Below are positions 23,495-35,249 of a stretch of DNA of 64,000 nt, in pieces. Position numbers and translations under genes: made by a program. Position 1 is the first letter of the stretch. Every line of letters starts with the position of its first letter. Source of the stretch: Choanephora cucurbitarum (Eukaryota > Mucoromycota > Mucoromycetes > Mucorales > Choanephoraceae); contig JAIWNI010000018.1 in the NCBI GenBank assembly GCA_025331435.1, forward strand, positions 62,001 to 126,000, written 5' to 3'. The notes under the pieces were generated by a model. That model did not search any database and was not told the origin of the DNA. It saw nothing but the letters and a program-made list of their open reading frames with translations.

Positions 23495-24664
23495 TTAATT
23501 AAGCTGTATTAGCTGATAGCTTGGAAAGACAAGCTCATCATCCAACATCTTCCGCAGTTGATCCACGATGAATTTTTCGATTTTGCCAACATTTTTTAAA
23601 ACTAGAGAACATAAGGAGACGATCAAATCTAGAATTGCCTTTCTTACCTTGCTTTTGCTCATCACCTACAATAGTTTCAATATGAACATCTCTTAGGAGA
23701 CTAATTTTAAAGGAATTACAGTAAGCTATGTTGTCACTTGTCTACTTTTCTCTCACTACCTATCCATGCCCATGCTTCTTGGTCTTGCACCTGATAAAGT
23801 AATCTCTTCCTCTGGCTCTAGCATAGACACACACACTCGCTTCATACTTTGGATATAAGCAACTACAGCAGTTGCTTCGAATTCAACTGAACGCACACAC
23901 AAGTTGATAGGTAAACTCATAAACATAACACTAGGATAATTCATCCGTAACTCGGTCATGACAGTCATGCTCATGTCTCCCTTGTAGGAAATCAACATAT
24001 GGACTTGAAAATCCATTTCAACTGCCTTTCTATCAAACACACTATCTACTTGACTAACGGGTATAGAAGGATCGGACACGCGGTTGATGTCTTCATCATC
24101 TATCCAATCTTCTTCGACTACACTCGATGGTCGCGATTGCCATGTTCCTAATCCTGGTGGTATGGTAGGCGGTGAAGCAAAATAAGAATTGCCATTGGTA
24201 TAATAACCATTGTTGAAAGGATGTTGAGGTGCAACTAGGGGAGAGCGATGAAAAGAATGCATCAGATTAAAACGCTGTTGATGAGACAAAGGAGTATTGA
24301 GTGATAATCGCGCTGTGTTGTAACCCGCACCATCGTCAGTAAAGAATCCGCTTGGTGTAGGTGACATGTTTCTGCTTGTTCCATGAACTGAAGAGACGCT
24401 ACCTCTGTTGTTCAGGTTGTTGTTGGAGGGCGTATGAGAACTGTGAGTGTCATCTGGACTATCGTCTTCATAAAACTCAGGAAAAGGGTCAGTGATGTTT
24501 GTGATCTCTATGTGCGGTGCCTCGGTGCCCCATCGAAAGTCTGTTACAGCAAGGTCCCCAATAAAAGAAGGCTTTGTAATCTTCTGAAAGTGTGTGTTCA
24601 GAAATTCTTGGACATGGCTAGCCAAGTCATCATTGAGCTTCTTCCAGTCAATGTCAACTGACAT
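23495..24664 (-). CDS. MDM12: Mdm12, ERMES complex subunit (SMP domain)
   Basis: A lipid-transfer subunit of the ER-mitochondria encounter structure. The start ATG at 24662-24664 gives MSVDIDWKKLNDDLASHV, the typical Mdm12 N-terminus, then ITKPSFIGDLAVTDFRWG. A long Ser/Asn-rich insertion (about residues 75-185) interrupts the SMP domain, which resumes at VEMDFQVHMLISYKGDMSM. Two introns near the 3' end (after MGMD and after GDEQKQ) lead to the last exons LLRDVHIETIVGDEQKQ and KNVGKIEKFIVDQLRKML, ending YQLIQLN. A naive open frame stops at 23756 and would lose this conserved tail. Its start lies 96 bases from the divergent RAD51-like gene. Confidence 0.93.
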
Positions 24665-24760
24665 TAAAGTCCTCAATAAAACAGAAAGTTGTCTAAGGCA
24701 AAATGAAAATAAACAGTCTTTTCTTTTTTATTTGTTTGCTTCTGAATCTCTTGCACTCTA

Positions 24761-26012
24761 ATGACCCGACTTAAATCGGTTTATAACAAGTGGAATGCAC
24801 AGCAGCAAACTTACTATGAACCTGTATTGGCTGCACTATCGAATAACAACATTATGACAGGTTTCTTGGTTGCTTTCTTTTTACGTTATATACATTTAAG
24901 ACTTATATGCATATAGACGACACGCTATTTGAAAAAGAATTTAATGCTCTTTGTCAGTTGACGAATATAGCTCGGCCTGTGAGATTCTGCGCTTCGTACG
25001 TTAGATTTGGCCAACTGATAGCTTTTTTTCCTTTGCTTTTTTCATAGAGATTGAGAGCATTTATTAAACAAGTTCAATTTGACACAATGATAGCTGAAGA
25101 AACATATTCAGAAAAGAGACAGCTCTCTATCTCTTCAGGATTTGATAGGTACAGTTTGAGAATTGCTTGACTTCTTGTTCTTAAATGAATTATTACTATA
25201 GACTGGATCAGATGCTTCAAGAAGGATTCTCCTTTGGTCAAGTGAATGAAATTTGTGCGGAAACGAATGCGATTCCTTCTCGAGTAATCATTCTATTATT
25301 CTTTGTTCTTCTTTGTCTATTGATGCTTTTTGCTTTTATCTCTAGCTTATATCATACATTCTCACTTCATATCTAATGACATACTCTATCCAAAGCGTGT
25401 TCGTGTTTGATACTACAGGCATGCTTGAACCCAGAAGTATGAATGATACCTTCATCAAAAGAAATCTTGATCCTCGATTACTCGAAAATATTGACTGTAC
25501 TCAATCGTTTACCTTGAGTGATTTGTCTTCTTCGTTGGAGAACTTGGCTGCTATTCTTTCTACATCTGAAAACACTTATCCTTTGGTGGTGATTGACGAT
25601 CTTGCTCGACTTATCGGCCCTGATTGGTCGGTTCAGGCAGGCAAGCGCTAGAAAGAGAAAAAGAAGAACTAACAGATATTTATATATTGCTCTTTGGTAT
25701 CATTGTTTTTAGTAAACAATCTAGTCAAGATGATCCGAGTTTTAGCCAAAAAACTAAACTGCTGTATAATCATTTTACACCATACCTTGAAGACAGAGTT
25801 ATCGAATTCAACTCAAAAGCCATACGATCTTATGATTGACTTGCGCCTTTTTTTGTCGCCACATATTGATCAGCCAAACTATACAGAAGTACAGGTGCTA
25901 AAATCCAGAAAATGGGTAAAAGATACAAAGCTCAACTATAAACTTTACGCTTTCTTAACCTTTTGTCTTATCTTAGATTCACCCAGATAATTGTTTGATT
26001 CAGCTGAATTAG
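24761..26012 (+). CDS. RAD51-family paralogue with degenerate Walker A
   Basis: Seven exons (24761-24860, 24917-24995, 25050-25148, 25202-25283, 25346-25640, 25713-25915, 25977-26012) sum to 894 bases, 297 codons plus stop. The RecA-like core begins SISSGFDRLDQMLQEGFSFG, as in RAD51D and relatives. The position of the P-loop reads CAETNAIPSR instead of GxxGxGKT, so nucleotide binding there is doubtful. The Walker B-like strand YPLVVIDDLARL is kept, then LNCCIIILHH. The fifth intron uses a GC donor (GCAAGC at 25641). Family membership is seen in the sequence; which RAD51 paralogue (RAD51D/XRCC2-like or Shu-like) is inference. The expected role is homologous-recombination support rather than strand exchange. 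Confidence 0.75.
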
Positions 26013-26128
26013 AAAAAGAAACATAAAGTATTTATTAATATCTTCGCATGTGTATACAATAAAAAGAAAAAAAAATAGGTATTAATATGTACAGTAATTA
26101 TGAGAATGGTATTATTAGTTGCAAGCCT

Positions 26129-27720
26129 TTAAGTCAGCTGTAAAGTAGATCTAAAAAAAACATGTAGCTTAGTTTTCAATCTGCGGTTTAAATCATGCTA
26201 TAGTTTCTCTCTTACCTGTGCTTCTTCAGTTGTTGTTCTCTTGTCACAACTTTGTTTTCAGGAGGCAACAACTCAAAACTACATAACAACTCGGGCGAGA
26301 TGGTCATAATAGCACCGTAGTTGTCAAACTCACCACAATAGTTTGGTGCACTAAAGATAGTAACTAATTTTCTTTGATTGAAGAATTCATATCCATCTTC
26401 CACAACCTAATTTGAGTAATTAGATTAAATTAAAACAACGGCCCTAAAGCTCTTTGATTCTCTCTCTCTTGCATACCATATGAGCTCTACAAATAAGGTC
26501 TAGATCGTATTTTCCAAGAAAAGCATCCACATTTCTTTTACCAAAACAAATTGACACCCCACGGTCATTCTCACTCCAGTCAGGCGAAGTATCACTTGGA
26601 TCCGACCATAGTAAATCATTAAGCAGACCATGCTCAGGTATCTCTATTGGGCGTTTTATAGTGCTGATCTGTTCCATTGACTTCATCGAAGGCGAAAGTC
26701 CACCATGCACACAAAATATTCTACCACCCACCAGAGCTGCAATTGGCATAGCATTGAACACATTGACAAAGCACTTCCAAATTTTTACACTCATCCTCCT
26801 TTTACATTCATCGTAAAATCCATAGACTAAAAAGAAAACGTATTTCAATATACACCAATTCCGAAACTTACACACGTACGTCGTCTTACCTCGTGTAACA
26901 TCTGCACTTTCGTGATTACCTCTTAGTAAGAAAAAGTTCTCTGGATATTTGATCTTGAAACATAGAAGTAAGAGTATTGTCTCTAAGCTGTACATGCCTC
27001 GATCAACATAGTCTCCCAAAAACAAATAGTTGCTGCTAGGTGGAAATCCACTCATCTTAAAGAGTCGCATCAAGTCAAAATATTGTCCATGAATCTGGAA
27101 GAAAAAAATACAGTTATTAGACATGTATAGCTAAGACTTATATGTTTTCTTTCACGTACATCGCCTACTATTTTTAGACCAGGATTAAGCTCAAGTAGAG
27201 ACTATTAGATCAAAGTGAATTAGTATGGATGACCACATATTGATTTGAGATTTTTTCTTTTTCAAATTTCTTGGCTTTTTTTTTCCTTTAAACTTACTGG
27301 TTGACTTAAAAATAAATCATATGCGTAACGGCAAATGGCGATCACTTCACTTTGATCTAGGCAAACAGATTTTCCGATTTGTCTCGACTTCCCGGCAGCT
27401 AATAGCCGCTGAATACAAGAGTCTATATCAGCATGTGTATGCTGGCCATTCATCACGTTCTTGTGAGAGTGATAATAAGCCTCTTCGTCTTCGTCATCAA
27501 GTACTTGCTCGACTTCATATTCTGAATTCCTTGAACCAGCAGATTGGTAGTAGCCATTTTGGCGTTGTTGTTGCTGCTGCTGCTGATGATGATGGCTAGG
27601 ATTGCTTTTGCGAGGAGGAAGGGAATTATACGGTTGTGGCGCCTGTTGTGCAGGACCCATTTGGCGTGGTGGATTAGTTGGTCTTCTTTTACTATGACCT
27701 TTGGAAGAACTATTTCCCAT
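26129..27720 (-). CDS. PPZ-like serine/threonine phosphatase (PP1 superfamily)
   Basis: The N-terminus [13 protein letters not shown] is a myristoylation-type start like that of Ppz1/2. A Gln/His/Pro-rich region of about 75 residues follows, with a seven-Gln run. The catalytic domain has the metal-binding motifs [28 protein letters not shown] and [19 protein letters not shown]. It continues with [19 protein letters not shown] and [13 protein letters not shown]. All PPP metal ligands are present. The usual RAHQ is RAHM and NHECAS is NHESAD. A splice after KKHR (donor GTAAGAG) adds STLQLT and a stop at 26129-26131; without it the protein would stop at 26212. Ppz enzymes control K+/Na+ balance and wall integrity. 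Assignment to PPZ over PP1 rests mainly on the N-terminus. Confidence 0.85.
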
Positions 27721-28914
27721 TGAGTAATTATTAAGCGGATTGTAAAAAGAAAAAAGAAGAAAGAAAAACAGAAAAAAAGCAGAAAGAAAAACAGAAAAAA
27801 AGCAGAAAGAAAAGAGAAGAAAAGAGTTAAGAACAACTTATTGTTCTTTATCTTGACTATGTAATTTCGATCTTTCTATTTTTAGCAAACTATCCTTGTT
27901 TCTCCTGACCTGCATTTTTTGTGATGTCAAAGAGGTTAACCATTTTAGGTATTTATTTGACTAACAAAATGTCATACAATGATCAACATTAAACTTAGTA
28001 AATGTTATATCGCCATTACAAATAGATTGGATAGACCACAGCAGACTATTAGAAAATTCGGGGTCAAGCTTCTTCTTTTTTTTTAGGAAACTGAAGTTGG
28101 AAATTTCACAAAAAAAGTTTATTAGCTGATGATGACCATTTGATTAAGCATTTTGTGAATCTCGTGATTACACTTTTTTTTTATTTGAAAGAAGAATTGA
28201 CAAAATCAAGTTTTGCTAAATGTAGAGCAGAAGTGCTAATAACACACGAGATTTGTATTCATTAATGTTCTCATTACTGATATTCAGCCTTACTCCCATT
28301 TTGAATTCTGTAGCCTCTATATAGTTGTCTCGAAAAAGGAGTGTCGTAATAAAGATCAATGGTTTTTAAAATTCTTCCTGTTGTGTTGTTTTTCTCATGT
28401 TATAGAACACATGAATGGCTCAATCAATCAGCACTTTGTTTATTAACTGACGCAAACCAACTAATGATTTCTTAGTCTTAAATGTATAGTTATAAACTTT
28501 GGCATTGATTTTTAGTTTTGAATTGAATCAGGAGATATCCTAAGCTTACTCTCCTACTGCAATTACACGCAAACGCATTTGCTTTTTTCTTTTTTCTTTT
28601 TTCTTTTTTCTTTTTTCTTTTTTCTTTTTTCTTTTTTCTTTTTTCTTTTTTCTTTTTTCTTTTTTCAAGAGTCTACTATTCGAATTCGTAATACTTCTAA
28701 TAACACAAGCTTTCAATCTATATAGGAAATCATACCAAGCAATCACAGCAATCTTCTTTTGATCGTGATATACAATTGCTAAATCTTTTTTTTTGTCTAC
28801 AGATTTAGGGAGGATTTTGTCAAGTTTATTTTAAGCGAATAAATAAAGAGAAGTATTGAAACTAGTTGTATGTAAGCTACACAATAGATTAAGTGCAGTT
28901 CATTAAGAACACAG
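27721..28914. other. Intergenic, contains heptanucleotide repeat
   Basis: Upstream of the phosphatase gene. There is a purine-rich tract with a 25-base near-duplication (AGCAGAAAGAAAAACAG type) at about 27765-27815, which would be 5' UTR. The rest is AT-rich apart from the (CTTTTTT) array. No gene seen. Confidence 0.5.
28582..28666. repeat. Heptanucleotide microsatellite (CTTTTTT)12
   Basis: About twelve uninterrupted copies of CTTTTTT. A Lys-rich minus-strand frame over this tract is an artefact of the repeat. Confidence 0.9.
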
Positions 28915-30468
28915 TTAGAGGCCAACATTTGCACCGACACCAATGTTAACACCAGGATTGAGACCAATATTAACACCAGCATTGACTCCAGGATTGACAC
29001 CAACACTAATACTTGGACTGACAGCAGCACCAACATTAACATTCGAGCCACCATTAACACCAGCATTGACTCCAGGATTGACACCAACATTGACTCCAGG
29101 ATTGACACCAACATTAACACCAGCATTGACTCCAGGATTGACACCAACATTAACACCAGCATTGACTCCAGGATTGACACCAACACTAACACTTGGACTG
29201 ACAGCAGCACCAACATTTACGTTCGAGCCAGCATTGACTCCAGCATTGACTCCAGCATTGACTCCAGCATTTATTCCAGCATTTACTCCAGCATTGATGT
29301 TTGGCGACACGCCTAATGTAATATTGGCACCAATTTTAACACCATCGAGAATACCAGGCAATCCCTTTACAGTATTCAAAATACCACTCAGCAATTCATC
29401 AAGAGTGATGCGAAGAACAGCACGCATGGCAACTGATTTTTCATCGACAGTAGGCTTTGATTCTACTGAAGGCGCTACATCGTTGCTATCAAGAAATACA
29501 ACTGCCTCTTCTTTTTCTTCTTTGTCTTCTTCGTCTTCTTCTTTGTCTTCTTTGTCTTCTTCATCTTCTTCTTCTGGTTCTTTTTCTTCTTTTTCTTCTT
29601 TCTCTTCTTTCTCTTCTTTTTCTTCTTCATCAACATTTTTTTCTGTTACTTCAGCTTCGATAGCAGCGGCATCAGCAAGGGGTTCCTCTTCATCTGAATC
29701 AGTGGCGCTTTCTTCAATTTTATCATCAGATTCTTCGGTATCGTTGTTGTCTGAGTCTAAGTCTAAAAGACTTTCCAAGGTCAGGTTAATGTCTACTTGA
29801 TCGTTTCCCTTTTCGGTAGTTCCAACAATTTTCTTTGCGATAGCTTCTCTAACATCCTTAAATACGTCTTCGTTGGCAATAGCGTTTTGGTCTAAGGACA
29901 TCGTTTGCATCAAGTGAGAAATAGCTTCACTTCGGTTTTGGGGATCCTTGATTAAGAAAGGTGCAACAATCTTAGATAGTTTCATATCTGGTACATTCTT
30001 CATCATCATGCTCATCTCATCAGCAATTTTTGTAAAGAGGTTACCATCAGAAGCGGTAAGAATGGCGTCGTGAGGAATAGATTCGGCAGCGATATTTTGG
30101 ACATAAGCTCCATACTTGTTGAATACAAATGGGTCGGCGACACCTAAGATACGGCTCAGGATTTCATCAAACTTGGCAACTTCAATTTCTTCGGCTGTGT
30201 TAGGAACACCATAACTTTCTAATTCTAAGCCTATGTTTTTGACAAGGGAATCAATAGTGCACAACATGACGTTTTCTTCACCAGCACATAATTCATCTGA
30301 GGCTTTAGCATTATCTATACGGTTTAGTAATTCTTGTTGAGCTTCACTTATGTTTTCGTGCTGGACATGAAGTAAACGTTCGATATAGTCATGGGCTTTA
30401 GTTTCACTTGCTTTTGCAACACTAGCAATACTGGCCAAAGCAACAATAGAAATCAATCCAAGCTTCAT
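28915..30468 (-). CDS. Secreted protein with acidic KE-rich region and Gly-Val-Asn repeat tail
   Basis: A single-exon frame of 517 codons. The start (MKLGLISIVALASIASVAKA) is a clear signal peptide. Residues 21-240 form a helical, non-repetitive domain with two Cys (ELCAGEENVMLC). Residues about 245-335 are very acidic with alternating EEKEEKEE blocks. After a short segment (AVLRITLDELLSGILNTVKG) the last 145 residues are made of repeats of the type GVNPGVNAGVN, including two copies of a longer unit SNVNVGAAVSPS. No membrane anchor or GPI signal is evident. I recognise no family. The repeat tail could form a beta-structured or flexible extracellular layer. The neighbouring gene encodes another secreted low-complexity protein on the same strand. 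Confidence 0.85.
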   Translation of the reverse strand: MKLGLISIVALASIASVAKASETKAHDYIERLLHVQHENISEAQQELLNRIDNAKASDELCAGEENVMLCTIDSLVKNIGLELESYGVPNTAEEIEVAKFDEILSRILGVADPFVFNKYGAYVQNIAAESIPHDAILTASDGNLFTKIADEMSMMMKNVPDMKLSKIVAPFLIKDPQNRSEAISHLMQTMSLDQNAIANEDVFKDVREAIAKKIVGTTEKGNDQVDINLTLESLLDLDSDNNDTEESDDKIEESATDSDEEEPLADAAAIEAEVTEKNVDEEEKEEKEEKEEKEEKEPEEEDEEDKEDKEEDEEDKEEKEEAVVFLDSNDVAPSVESKPTVDEKSVAMRAVLRITLDELLSGILNTVKGLPGILDGVKIGANITLGVSPNINAGVNAGINAGVNAGVNAGVNAGSNVNVGAAVSPSVSVGVNPGVNAGVNVGVNPGVNAGVNVGVNPGVNVGVNPGVNAGVNGGSNVNVGAAVSPSISVGVNPGVNAGVNIGLNPGVNIGVGANVGL

Positions 30469-30857
30469 TTTCGCTAATGGTAATCAAAAGAAAATATGAA
30501 TTGGTTAGAATTTAGAACGCTTAACAATATTTAAATAAAAAAAAATAAGCATTCTTGACTGAACTAAAGCATAGAGATATTCACATAGCCTGACAAAAGG
30601 AAGCATAATTTGTGGTTTCTTTAAGAATGTTAAAGCGTTTTAATGTGTTGCCAAAGTATTGTTTTGTAATCTCTAAAAGCTTATCCCAGGATTGTTTGGA
30701 TATAAAGCATATGCTGCGTTTCTAGCCTCCCAAACCAAAAACTATAACTCTGTTTTTTTCTATTAGAAACGTACTTTATTGTTTATTTTATTTCTATTAA
30801 ATTTTGCGAAATTCAACTTCCAATGAGTGTATGTACGAAAGTTTGAGGTTTTTGTGG
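30469..30857. other. Intergenic between two secreted-protein genes
   Basis: 389 bases, AT-rich; probably the promoter of the downstream minus-strand gene. Nothing else seen. Confidence 0.5.
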
Positions 30858-32483
30858 TTAAGCAGCTGCAGTCATTCTTTCAGAAATAGATAGAATGATG
30901 GAAGAAATAGCATTGGCAATGTTTTCTTGGCTAGGGCTATTCATGGCAGACATAACGATAGGGTCTGATGAAACGGCTCTTTGCAATACTTCTCGAACAA
31001 CATTTTGTACTTGGTTGACATGGTTGAAAGAGCCAGCATCAATACGTAAAACTCCGTTGGAGAGAAGTTGACCAATAACACCGAGAAGGATTGGAGGTAA
31101 AGCACTCGAGTTACCTTGACCAATACCACCGAGTACACTGAAGATCAATGTCAGAATGGCCCTAATAGCAGCTGAAAGAAGTATAAAAAACCTGAAAAGA
31201 CTAGGGAAGATGCCATCTGAGTTTAAAGCAATAAGGCTTAGAATAGTCTGGAGAGGGTTGTAGTTTGCATTGGCTGCAACAGTAGCAAGTATTTGAGGGA
31301 CATCCAGAAGACCGCTTGCAAGAGCTATAGCAATAGGTCCAACTGGAGGCTGAATATCGGCAATGGCGAAGGGATTGAAACTTCCGCTAGCTGCTCCTTG
31401 AGCAATATTGTTTAGGATACCGCCTAGCACTAATGGAAGAGGGCTTAATGTACCATTTATAAGAGGCAAATTTCCGGTTACATTCTGGGTTAGATTTCCT
31501 AAAGCGCCAATAAGGGTGCCTATGTCAATGAGAGGAGCACCGGTTAGATTACCCAAAATATCAGTGACATTATTCAGTCCAATTGGAAGTCCATTAGTCA
31601 CGTTGGCCAAAGGGCTGGGAGGGCCCAATGGGTTGGAAAGATTGAAGATGCCATTGTTAAGTAGGTCTGTGAGGTTAAGAGAACTACTCAAAATGGTTTC
31701 AACGGGGCCAAGTGTACCAACTAAGATACTACTTGCCGCATTGACGAGGTCAGGCAATACACTACCATTGAGGTTGGAAGTATTTGACAAAATTCCGCCA
31801 ACAGTGTTCAAGGGAAGAGGCAGTAAGCTGCTTGCGGCATTAAGAGGGTTGGTCAAGATACCGCCGTCGATAGTAGAGATATTTGACAAAACTCCTTCAA
31901 CAATGCTATTAGCAATAGGCAAGATGTTGCTTGTGATATTGAGAGGGTTAGATAAGATCCCATCAGTAATGTTAAAAGGGCTGCCCAAGGTGTTGTTGAG
32001 CAAACCAGTAAGACTACCGACAGTATTAGCTACAATAGCAGGAAGAGTACTGGTAGAGGGGCCAGCAAGAGGACCGGAAGGTGTAATATGAATCGTAAGG
32101 TTGCTGATTATACCTGTAAAACCGCCAAGCAAACCACTTACAGGGAAACTAAGTTGAGCAGCTTTAAAAGAGGTTTCTGAAGATAGCTTTTCTATAAGCT
32201 CCGAAAAATCTCTAGGAGCATTTTGCATTTGCAATGCTTTAGCATGCTGGATAATCGCTTCACTAGCTTCTCTTTCTGCTGCCTTAAGAAGAAGTTCCAA
32301 ATCATGTTGATTCAAGAATTGATCAATAATAGCATTTGTCTAATTGAATTCATCAATTAGTTTTATACATCAGATAGCTCTTTTTTTTTAGTTTCTTACA
32401 ATAGCATCAGTTTCTATTTTAGGTGTTGTAGCGCAGAAAACCGCAGGTGCTACTAACAAGATGGACAACCTAAGCAACTTCAT
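30858..32483 (-). CDS. Secreted, N-glycosylation-rich Leu/Asn/Gly repeat protein (hypothetical)
   Basis: Exon 1 (32400-32483) encodes a signal peptide, MKLLRLSILLVAPAVFCATT. A 60-base intron joins it in frame to exon 2 (30858-32339). After a helical stretch (ELLLKAAEREASEAIIQHAK) comes a long region of imperfect repeats around the theme GGILSNxxNLxxSxLP, with many NxT/S sequons (NLTIH, NNTLG, NITDG, NISTI, NLTDL). The last third is hydrophobic and helical (FFILLSAAIRAILTLIFSVLGG) and could be membrane-associated. The family is not recognised. It shares with its downstream neighbour the secretion signal, gene orientation, and repeats built on Asn, Gly and hydrophobic residues. Confidence 0.82.
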
Positions 32484-33466
32484 CTAAACTAAGTGACGTT
32501 TGATCAAAGCTTTTTTTTTTTTACAAAAGAAATGGATAGAGAAACAGAAACAAAAGGTATGAAATAAATAATTCCACTTTAGCCTTTTTTTTTAACTAAG
32601 GAAAATGCAGTTATATAACAAAGTAATCTATCGTATCAGCCTTATATTTAAGCCATTATGATAGTTAACATAAGTCTAATACAAGGAATGTATTTCTGTT
32701 ATTTTCTGTTTTTTTTTGAAAGCTCTGTTAATACAAAGCACTCATTGCTAAGACTTTAAGAGTCTTTATGTATACAACAAGCAAGGAGATGTCATGACTT
32801 TCTATACTATTATGTCTTGCTTAATTTCATTCAATTCATTTGTTGATTTTAACTGGCGGATCTCGATGTTATTGAAGCTGAAGTAAGAAAACTGAGATAG
32901 TCGGGTTTTTGATGCATTTTTGTTGCTTTCAAATAAACTTTGAGAGTGTTGTTTTCAAATGATGAAGATAAAAACCTTGTTTACAGATTGTTTTCAAGAT
33001 AACTTATTGACGTATGGAGTATTGCATTATTTTGAAAAGCGCAAGAAGATGACGCTTATATTATGAATTATATTGTCTTTCAGATTTTATTGAGACAAGC
33101 AATATAATACAATTAAGCTAGTAAAATTGAGATAGTTTTATTTGAAAGCTCAGGTACAAGATTGGGAATTTATAAGTTGATAATCAAATTTGTATTAGGA
33201 TCAACTTGGATGTGCAAGCGTTCATCTCAATCCACCAATGCACGGAGAATTATAGCACAAAGCGGGTTCTAATATCCCGTTAATTCCTTGCAGGCAATAT
33301 AGTACAGAGATGTTTATAATTTACGAGCTCAAGATCATATCCATCAAGTATTTATGTGTCAAACATTTCATTTTAATAGTGTATATATAATATGGTACAA
33401 ACAGTAGGTAAAAACAATCAATCAAAGCAGAAAGATGTACATTGAGAGAGATAGAGGAAAATAAAA
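32484..33466. other. Intergenic, about 1 kb
   Basis: AT-rich; no coding segment or structured RNA recognised. Confidence 0.5.
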
Positions 33467-34950
<1,484 letters not shown>

Positions 34951-35249
34951 GATACTTGATGTTTTGTTTGTAAAAAGCGAAGAAGAGATTGTTGAAACCA
35001 AATTTGATCGTTTTAAATGCATAAAAAATAGACAAGCGGGGATCGAAAAAGGCGGTCACTAATCCTAAAGATGAGATGATCATGCCCATATATAGTAACT
35101 TCATTCTGATCCTCTGATTGATAGCAAGTGTGTACATCTTTCTTTTTGATGTAGAAAATTCTCTTGCTCTTTCTTCAACAACCCAATGATACGCAATTGA
35201 TTCAACATTAGAATCTTGTTTATTTTTTAGATTTCAATAAAAAAACAAA

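Noticed and set aside
28940..29310. Regular direct repeats that could suggest a CRISPR-like array
   Set aside because: The units are in-frame codon repeats of a eukaryotic secreted protein, with no unique spacers.
28943..29800. Long plus-strand frame rich in Thr, Pro, Leu and Ser
   Set aside because: It is the antisense image of the Gly-Val-Asn repeats and acidic region of the secreted protein, which has a signal peptide and a natural start.
31408..32091. Plus-strand frame of 227 codons opposite the second secreted protein
   Set aside because: Antisense artefact of the repeat region; the minus strand has a signal peptide and a frame-consistent intron.
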